Shown here in pieces: positions 1-3,993 of a DNA stretch of 6,884 nucleotides (position 1 is its first letter; each line of letters opens with the position of its first letter). The position numbers and the translations under genes were made by a program. The notes beneath the pieces were generated by a model that did no database searches, had not been told where the DNA came from, and worked only from the letters and a program-made list of their open reading frames with translations. Source of the stretch: an uncultured Eubacteriales bacterium (GTDB taxonomy: Bacteria > Bacillota > Clostridia > Oscillospirales > Oscillospiraceae). The stretch is from NCBI GenBank assembly GCA_900552475.1, contig USAC01000089.1:1-6884 (forward strand). Direction: 5' to 3'.

Positions 1-17
1 TTCAGCATTCCGCACAG

Positions 18-57
18 CCCCGGACTTTCGGTCGGTGCCCGCAAGGGTTGGCCGGGG
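18..57 (+). promoter_or_regulatory. Possible structured mRNA leader of rpsB
   Basis: The sequence ahead of rpsB can fold as a closed junction. CCCCGG at 18-23 pairs perfectly with CCGGGG at 52-57. Inside lie a weak hairpin at 24-32 and a CCC-GCAA-GGG hairpin at 38-47 capped by a GNRA-type tetraloop. A purine-rich G-run stretch (54-75) follows before the ribosome binding site. Ribosomal protein operons are often controlled by such leaders, and S2 autoregulation of rpsB-tsf is known in Escherichia coli. That this particular structure binds S2 is only inference, and high GC makes chance pairing likely. No promoter is visible in 1-90, so transcription probably begins to the left of the window. 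Confidence 0.3.
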
Positions 58-109
58 GGAGGAAGGGGTTGGAGGTAAAAACCAAAAATCAAAGGAGTAA
101 TGAACAAAC

Positions 110-838
110 ATGGCAAATCAGAACGTTGTATCCATGAAGGCGCTGCTCGAGGCCGGCGTGCACTTCGGCCACCAGACCCGCCGCTGGAACCCCAAGATGG
201 CTCCCTATATCTACACCGAGCGCAACGGTATCTACATCATCGACCTGCAGAAGACCGTCAAGAAGCTCGAGGAGGCCTATAACTTCGTGCGCCAGCTGTC
301 CGAGAACGGCGAGTCCCTGCTGTTCGTCGGCACCAAGAAGCAGGCGCAGGACGCCATCCGCGAGGAGGCCACCCGCTGCGGTATGTACTATGTCAACGCC
401 CGCTGGCTCGGCGGCATGATGACCAACTTCAAGACCATGCGCACCCGTGTCGACCGCCTGAACCAGCTCAAGACCATGCAGGCCGACGGTACGTTCGACA
501 TGCTGCCCAAGAAGGAAGTCATCAAGCACATGGGCGAGATCGCCAAGCTCGAGAAGTATCTCGGCGGCGTCAAGGAGATGAAGAAGCTGCCCGGCGCGCT
601 GTTCATCGTCGACACCCGCAAGGAGCGCAACGCCATTGCCGAGGCGCACCGTCTGGGCATTCCTGTTGTTGCCATCGCCGATACCAACTGCGATCCCGAT
701 GAGATCGATTATCCGATCCCCGGCAACGATGACGCCATCCGCGCCATCCGCCTGATCTCCTCCATCATGGCCAACGCGATGATCGAGGGCCGTCAGGGCG
801 AGCAGTCCGAAGAGGCTGCCGAGGACAAGGCTGAGTAA
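110..838 (+). CDS. rpsB: 30S ribosomal protein S2
   Basis: The 242-residue product is ribosomal protein S2, which sits between the head and body of the small subunit and is needed for S1 and mRNA docking on the ribosome. It is full length and collinear with the family. The first S2 signature is near residues 12-30 (LLEAGVHFGHQTRRWNPKM) and the second near 161-185 (PGALFIVDTRKERNAIAEAH and onward). The conserved ARWLGGMMTN segment is at 97-106, and the acidic tail after residue 230 is typical. The start at 110 is chosen because AAGGAG at 92-97 lies 12 bases upstream and the protein begins MANQNVVSMKALLEAG as expected. The ATG at 100 is in another frame, too close to the Shine-Dalgarno, and opens only a short shadow frame. 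tsf follows after a 90-base gap, the classical operon order. Confidence 0.98.
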   Translation: MANQNVVSMKALLEAGVHFGHQTRRWNPKMAPYIYTERNGIYIIDLQKTVKKLEEAYNFVRQLSENGESLLFVGTKKQAQDAIREEATRCGMYYVNARWLGGMMTNFKTMRTRVDRLNQLKTMQADGTFDMLPKKEVIKHMGEIAKLEKYLGGVKEMKKLPGALFIVDTRKERNAIAEAHRLGIPVVAIADTNCDPDEIDYPIPGNDDAIRAIRLISSIMANAMIEGRQGEQSEEAAEDKAE

Positions 839-867
839 TTGCCGTTCGGCTGAAACCGCGTAACCCA

Positions 868-902
868 CGGGGCAGGGCGTGTCCCTGCCCCGCTTTTCTT
901 TT
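868..902 (+). terminator. Intrinsic terminator/attenuator between rpsB and tsf
   Basis: A perfect 10-bp GC-rich stem (868-877 with 883-892, arms CGGGGCAGGG and CCCTGCCCCG) with a 5-base loop is followed by CTTTTCTTTT. This has the form of an intrinsic terminator. The U-tract is interrupted by a C, so termination may be partial. I see no convincing promoter between it and tsf, so tsf is probably expressed by readthrough. The hairpin would then set the S2 to EF-Ts ratio, or protect the 3' end of rpsB mRNA. Confidence 0.75.
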
Positions 903-915
903 GAGATACTAAAAT

Positions 916-921
916 GGAGGA
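916..921 (+). promoter_or_regulatory. Ribosome binding site that fixes the tsf start
   Basis: GGAGGA at 916-921 lies 7 bases before the ATG at 929, an ideal distance. The in-frame ATG at 914 overlaps this Shine-Dalgarno and has none of its own, so 929 is the real start. The protein then begins MASFTAADVKTLREMT, as is usual for EF-Ts. Confidence 0.9.
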
Positions 922-928
922 ATTTAAA

Positions 929-1858
929 ATGGCTTCTTTTACTGCTGCTGATGTAAAGACCCTGCGCGAGATGACGAGCGTTGGTATGATGGACTGCAAG
1001 AAGGCGCTGACCGAGTGCGACGGCGACATGGACAAGGCTGTCGAGTATCTGCGCGAGAAGGGCCTGGCCAAGGCCGCGAAGAAGGCTGGCCGTATCGCCG
1101 CCGAGGGTATGTCCTTTGCGCTGGTCGAAAACGGTGTCGGCGCCATGGTCGAGGTCAACTGCGAGACCGACTTCTGCGCCAAGAGCGACCTGTTCGTAGC
1201 CTTCGTCAAGGACATCGCCAAGGCTGTCGCCGAGAACGCGCCCGCCGATGTCGACGCGCTGATGGCCAGCAAGTATCCCGGCAGCGACCTGACCGTCGCT
1301 GAGACCATGCCCGAGAAGGTCATGTCCATCGGTGAGAACCTGCAGATCCGCCGCTTCGTCCGCTTTGAGACGAACACCAGCGTGGGCTATGTCCATGCCG
1401 GCGGCAAGATCGGCGTGCTGGTGAATCTGGCTGTCGAGGGCGGCGTGGACGCCACCGAGGTCGGCAAGAACGTCGCCATGCAGATCGCCGCTCTGAATCC
1501 CCGCTTCTGGGACAAGACCCAGGTCACCGAGGATGTTCTGGCCGAGGAGAAGAAGATCGCTCTGGCGCTGATGGATTCCGATCCCAAGATGGCCTCCAAG
1601 CCCGCGCAGGTCAAGGAGAAGATCGTCATGGGCAAGATGAACAAGTTCTATGAGGAGAACTGCCTGCTGCAGATGGACTTTGTCCGCAGCGACATCTTCC
1701 AGGGCACCGTCGAGAAGTATATCGCCGATGCGGCCAAGAAGCTGGGCGGCTCCATCAAGTTCGTCGACGCTGTCCGCTTCCAGACCGGTGAGGGCATCGA
1801 GAAGAAGCAGGAGGACTTCGCCGCCGAGGTCGCCGCGCAGATGAACATGGGCAAGTAA
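929..1858 (+). CDS. tsf: Translation elongation factor Ts
   Basis: The 309-residue product is EF-Ts, the cytoplasmic nucleotide exchange factor that releases GDP from EF-Tu so that it can bind GTP again. The N-terminal UBA-like domain covers about residues 1-55 and carries the EF-Ts signature LREMTSVGMMDCKKAL at 12-27. The TDF motif that inserts into EF-Tu is at 80-82 in the context CETDFCAKSDLF, so its position matches the family. The rest forms the two-part core with a coiled-coil-like insertion. The length is close to that of other clostridial EF-Ts proteins and longer than the roughly 283 residues of Escherichia coli. The start is set by the ribosome binding site at 916-921. The gene is downstream of rpsB, across a hairpin that may attenuate it, and is closed by a strong terminator. 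pyrH and frr do not follow. Confidence 0.98.
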   Translation: MASFTAADVKTLREMTSVGMMDCKKALTECDGDMDKAVEYLREKGLAKAAKKAGRIAAEGMSFALVENGVGAMVEVNCETDFCAKSDLFVAFVKDIAKAVAENAPADVDALMASKYPGSDLTVAETMPEKVMSIGENLQIRRFVRFETNTSVGYVHAGGKIGVLVNLAVEGGVDATEVGKNVAMQIAALNPRFWDKTQVTEDVLAEEKKIALALMDSDPKMASKPAQVKEKIVMGKMNKFYEENCLLQMDFVRSDIFQGTVEKYIADAAKKLGGSIKFVDAVRFQTGEGIEKKQEDFAAEVAAQMNMGK

Positions 1859-1883
1859 TTGCACTTTATCCGCGTTTAATTTG

Positions 1884-1925
1884 CACAAAAAAGCGAGACT
1901 GCGAGAGCAGTCTCGCTTTTTTGTG
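1884..1925 (+). terminator. Strong, probably bidirectional intrinsic terminator after tsf
   Basis: The inverted repeat 1884-1902 / 1907-1925 is perfect over 19 bp. The GC core is GCGAGACTGC with a GAGA loop and GCAGTCTCGC. It is preceded by A6 and followed by T6, and those tracts pair with each other and extend into CAC/GTG. The hairpin begins 25 bases after the tsf stop and ends the rpsB-tsf transcript. The A-tract on the left means it should also stop transcription arriving on the other strand. Confidence 0.95.
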
Positions 1926-1941
1926 TTCTGGCGGGAGAAGC

Positions 1942-2023
1942 GGCGGTTTTGCCTCCGGCGGCATACTTTTTGCCAACAGCGGCAAAAAGTATGCAAAAAA
2001 CGCCGCCAAAACCAAGGTTTTGG
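1942..2023. repeat. Hairpin intergenic repeat, copy 1
   Basis: A perfect 14-bp stem (1961-1974 with 1981-1994, arm GCATACTTTTTGCC, loop AACAGC) is flanked by GGCGG at 1957-1961 and CCGCC at 2003-2007, which can pair as an outer stem. A second near-palindrome, CCAAAACC-AA-GGTTTTGG, lies at 2006-2023. The flanks TGCCTCCGGCGG (1950-1961) and AACGCCGCCAAAA (1999-2011) recur as their reverse complements in the copy near 2498-2559. No open frame here looks like a protein. Such repeats resemble the REP/BIME type of intergenic palindrome. The family name is not known to me. Confidence 0.75.
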
Positions 2024-2196
2024 ATTCCTTTTTCGCCGACAAGTAGGAGTTCGGTAGGACGGTGCCGAAATGTAGTATCGTCTGCCCTGAACACCGTCGT
2101 GTCAACCGATTCCCGGCCACTACGTGACCGCCAATCGGGACACTTCCTCGAAACCGCCTCGCTTCATCCGCCGCTGGCGGCGCTTCGGCGATTTCC
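2024..2196. other. Non-coding intergenic stretch with small inverted repeats
   Basis: I see no gene here. Several short pairings are present: TTCGG/CCGAA (2050-2054 with 2065-2069), GACGGTG/CACCGTC (2058-2064 with 2092-2098), CCGATT/AATCGG (2106-2111 with 2133-2138) and CCGCC/GGCGG (2168-2172 with 2176-2180). The first two overlap and are mutually exclusive folds. ATGTAGTATCGTCT at 2070-2083 reappears inverted, with one change, at 2392-2405. The stretch therefore looks like repeat-derived sequence rather than a decayed gene, although a remnant of one cannot be excluded. Confidence 0.5.
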
Positions 2197-2250
2197 TGCG
2201 CCGCTGCCGCTGATTATTCAAAATATAGAGGGCGTGTTTCTTACGATTTC

Positions 2251-2270
2251 GGGGCGTCGGGGACGCCGCC
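2251..2270. repeat. GC-rich hairpin inside the 188-bp element
   Basis: GGCGTC at 2253-2258 pairs with GACGCC at 2262-2267 around a GGG loop. GG at 2251-2252 and CC at 2269-2270 can extend the stem across a single bulged G. A C-run follows and then CTACGGAG. It is the first of two hairpins enclosed by the terminal inverted repeat. Confidence 0.6.
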
Positions 2271-2307
2271 CCCCTACGGAGTTTGAAGGAGTTTTCCGGG
2301 CGATCGG

Positions 2308-2331
2308 CGGGCCGATGCCGACATCGGCCCG
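2308..2331. repeat. Perfect 10-bp hairpin inside the 188-bp element
   Basis: CGGGCCGATG at 2308-2317 pairs without mismatch with CATCGGCCCG at 2322-2331 around the loop CCGA. There is no T-tract on either side, so it is not an intrinsic terminator. It is the second hairpin enclosed by the terminal inverted repeat. Confidence 0.7.
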
Positions 2332-2384
2332 AACGAAAGAACTGTGCACCCCCTACATTTTGCACCGTCAGCGGCAGCGGCGCA

Positions 2385-2497
2385 AACGCAGAGACGATGC
2401 TACATTAAGGCCCCTTGCAAAGCACTCTCAAACGTGGGCCCCGCACCACAACCCCCTCCCCGGGGGGGGGCGCGCCACGGTATTCTAAACCCGCTGT
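2385..2497. other. Non-coding stretch with C-run/G-run junction
   Basis: I see no gene here. AGACGATGCTACAT at 2392-2405 matches 2070-2083 inverted in 13 of 14 bases. A C-rich run (2452-2461, CCCCCTCCCC) abuts nine G residues at 2462-2470. This could fold back on itself, and it is also a place where the homopolymer length may be misread. Confidence 0.4.
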
Positions 2498-2559
2498 TTT
2501 TGGCGGCGTTCTTTGGTTACTTTCTTTCGCCGAAGAAAGAAAGTACCCCGCCGGAGGCA
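2498..2559. repeat. Hairpin intergenic repeat, copy 2 (inverted)
   Basis: This is a diverged copy, in opposite orientation, of the repeat at 1942-2023. It shares TTTTGGCGGCGTT (2498-2510) and CCGCCGGAGGCA (2548-2559). GGCGG at 2502-2506 and CCGCC at 2548-2552 form the outer stem. The inner stem is 11 bp (2518-2528 with 2535-2545, arm TACTTTCTTTC, loop GCCGAA). Its arm sequence differs from that of copy 1 but remains self-complementary. It ends about 40 bases before the promoter at 2598-2626. Confidence 0.75.
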
Positions 2560-2597
2560 CAGCAGCCTTGCCGCGCGCCGAAAAGGGGAAAAAGTGC

Positions 2598-2626
2598 TTG
2601 CAACTTGGGGCGTGATGAAATATAAT
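2598..2626 (+). promoter_or_regulatory. Sigma-A-type promoter of the envelope operon
   Basis: TTGCAA at 2598-2603 is a four-of-six match to the -35 box. TATAAT at 2621-2626 is a perfect -10 box. The spacer is exactly 17 bases. The expected transcription start is near 2632-2634, giving an untranslated leader of about 115 bases before the start codon at 2749. The AT-rich patch stands out in an otherwise GC-rich region. Confidence 0.8.
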
Positions 2627-2672
2627 GTCATTATCTGTGTAAATTCCATGTAAAACTGCCGTATCTGTCTGT

Positions 2673-2708
2673 GGAGCGCCGGGGCGCTGCGCCGCGCTCC
2701 CGCTTTTT
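2673..2708 (+). terminator. Leader terminator (attenuator or small-RNA end)
   Basis: GGAGCGC at 2673-2679 pairs with GCGCTCC at 2694-2700. GGCG at 2683-2686 pairs with CGCC at 2690-2693 inside it, leaving CGG bulged. CGC and then T5 at 2704-2708 follow. It has the form of an intrinsic terminator lying between the promoter at 2598-2626 and the start codon at 2749, about 75 bases into the transcript. It could attenuate the operon or end a small RNA. I did not find a clear competing antiterminator fold or a known riboswitch core. Confidence 0.6.
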
Positions 2709-2735
2709 GCGTCAAAATCCGGGTGCGGCATGATG

Positions 2736-2741
2736 AAGGAG
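2736..2741 (+). promoter_or_regulatory. Ribosome binding site of the glycerophosphotransferase gene
   Basis: AAGGAG lies 7 bases before the ATG at 2749 and decides that start. It is outside the leader terminator hairpin. Confidence 0.85.
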
Positions 2742-2748
2742 AACGACT

Positions 2749-3990
2749 ATGAGACTGTACATTGATCCGGGCACGGGCAGCATGCTCTTTGCGATCCTGA
2801 TCGGAATCATCGGGGCGCTGAACTACCTGCTCAAGTCCTGGATCGTCAAGCTCCGCTTTATTCTGAGCGGCGGCAAGAAGGTGGAGGGGGACACGGAGAA
2901 GCTTCCGTTCATCATCTTCTCGGACGACAAGCGGTACTGGAATGTGTTCGAGCCCGTCTGCCGCGAGCTGAACCGGCGCGGGATGGACGTGGTATACATG
3001 ACCGCCTCCGCCGACGACCCCGCCATAAATAACCCCTATGAACACATCAAGGGGCAGTTCATCGGCGACGGCAACAAGGCCTTCGCGAAGCTGAACTTCC
3101 TCAAGGCGACGATGGTGCTCTCGACGACGCCGGGGCTGGACGTCTACCAGTGGAAGCGCTCGAAGGACGTTGGATACTATGTCCACATGCTCCACGCCGC
3201 GAGCGAGGTCGTGACGTATCGCATGTTCGGCATCGACTACTATGACGCGGTGCTGCTGTCGGGCGAGTATCAGGTGCAGGACATGCGCGCGCTCGAGAAG
3301 CTGCGCGGTCTGCCGGAAAAGGAGTTCGTGAAGATCGGCATCCCCTACATGGATGAGATGGCCCGCCGCCTGCGCGATGCCGGGCCGACGCCGCCGCACA
3401 AGCGGACGGTGCTGCTCGCGCCCTCGTGGGGAAAGAGCGCCATTTTGCAGAAGTACGGCGGAAAGATCATCGACGAGCTGCTCGCGACGGGCTATCACGT
3501 CATCATCCGCCCGCATCCGCAGTCCTTCAAATCCGAGACGGAGCTGATGGAAAAGCTCATGCGCGACTATCCGGAATCCGACCGGCTCGAGTGGAACCGC
3601 GACAACGACAACTTCGAGGTGCTGCGCCGCTCGGACATCATGATCTCCGATTTCTCGGGCGTTATTTTCGACTTCGCCCTTGTGTACGATAAGCCCGTCA
3701 TCTATGCCGACACCGAGTTCGACAAGAGCCCCTATGACGCGTGGTGGCTCGACAAGCCGCTCTGGACGTTCACGGCGCTGCCGCGCATCGGCGAGAAGCT
3801 GACACCGGAGACCATGAGCGGCCTGCGCGGCATGATCGACGCCTGCCTGACGGATCCGCGCTATGAGGCGGGGCGGCAGGAGGTGCGCGCCGAGACGTGG
3901 GAGCACCCCGGAGAGGGTGCCGTCCGCGCGGCGAACTATCTGCTCGCGAAGTATCAGGAACTGAAATCGCAGGAAGAGGGAAAGAAGTAA
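2749..3990 (+). CDS. Membrane-anchored CDP-glycerol glycerophosphotransferase-family protein
   Basis: The 413-residue protein resembles the TagB/TagF family, GT-B-fold enzymes that move glycerol phosphate (or a related polyol phosphate) from a CDP donor to a lipid-linked acceptor on the cytoplasmic face of the membrane. It opens with YIDPGTGS (4-11) and one hydrophobic helix (about 12-33). The C-terminal half carries the family landmarks: LLAPSWGKSA (222-231), RPHP with His256 (254-257), and SDFSGVIFDFALVYDKPVIY (300-319), the usual nucleotide-binding stretch. His146 and His149 in YVHMLHAAS sit where the family has its first catalytic histidine (WHGTPLK-type), though the surrounding motif is different. 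The acceptor and exact polyol are unknown, and a polysaccharide-modifying role is possible. The next gene begins 3 bases after the stop, so the two are one operon, probably translationally coupled. Confidence 0.85.
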   Translation: MRLYIDPGTGSMLFAILIGIIGALNYLLKSWIVKLRFILSGGKKVEGDTEKLPFIIFSDDKRYWNVFEPVCRELNRRGMDVVYMTASADDPAINNPYEHIKGQFIGDGNKAFAKLNFLKATMVLSTTPGLDVYQWKRSKDVGYYVHMLHAASEVVTYRMFGIDYYDAVLLSGEYQVQDMRALEKLRGLPEKEFVKIGIPYMDEMARRLRDAGPTPPHKRTVLLAPSWGKSAILQKYGGKIIDELLATGYHVIIRPHPQSFKSETELMEKLMRDYPESDRLEWNRDNDNFEVLRRSDIMISDFSGVIFDFALVYDKPVIYADTEFDKSPYDAWWLDKPLWTFTALPRIGEKLTPETMSGLRGMIDACLTDPRYEAGRQEVRAETWEHPGEGAVRAANYLLAKYQELKSQEEGKK

Positions 3991-3993
3991 GCT

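Larger units (their letters stand above)
2197..2384. repeat. MITE-like 188-bp element with terminal inverted repeats
   Basis: The ends match as a perfect 17-bp inverted repeat: TGCGCCGCTGCCGCTGA at 2197-2213 and its exact reverse complement at 2368-2384. Homology continues inward imperfectly to about 2234 and 2347: CAAAATATAGAGGG on the left corresponds to CAAAATGTAGGGGG on the reversed right side. The differences there are mostly transitions. The unit has no transposase and encloses two more hairpins. I could not see a clear target-site duplication, so a miniature transposable element is only one reading. A folded non-coding RNA or a BIME-like palindromic unit would also fit. Confidence 0.55.

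Noticed and set aside
914..928. An upstream in-frame ATG for tsf
   Set aside because: It overlaps the ribosome binding site at 916-921 and adds MEEFK before the conserved EF-Ts start.
89..1996. A 635-codon open frame on the minus strand across rpsB and tsf
   Set aside because: It runs antisense to two certain genes. Its translation is Leu/Gly/His/Asp-rich with no recognisable family, which is the usual shadow of GC-biased codon use.
1949..2488. A 179-codon plus-strand open frame in the tsf downstream gap
   Set aside because: It passes through the repeat hairpins and the 188-bp palindrome, has no ribosome binding site, and its Pro/Arg/Ser-rich translation resembles no protein.
1942..2559. 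A CRISPR array
   Set aside because: The repeats are inverted, diverged and irregularly spaced. There are no equal direct repeats with unique spacers and no cas genes.
2633..2748. A known riboswitch or T-box in the leader
   Set aside because: The stretch before the terminator hairpin is only about 40 bases, and I recognise no conserved riboswitch core or T-box sequence.
2485..3906. A 473-codon minus-strand open frame opposite the glycerophosphotransferase
   Set aside because: It is the shadow of a well-supported gene, rich in Arg, His, Val and Leu, and has no family motifs.
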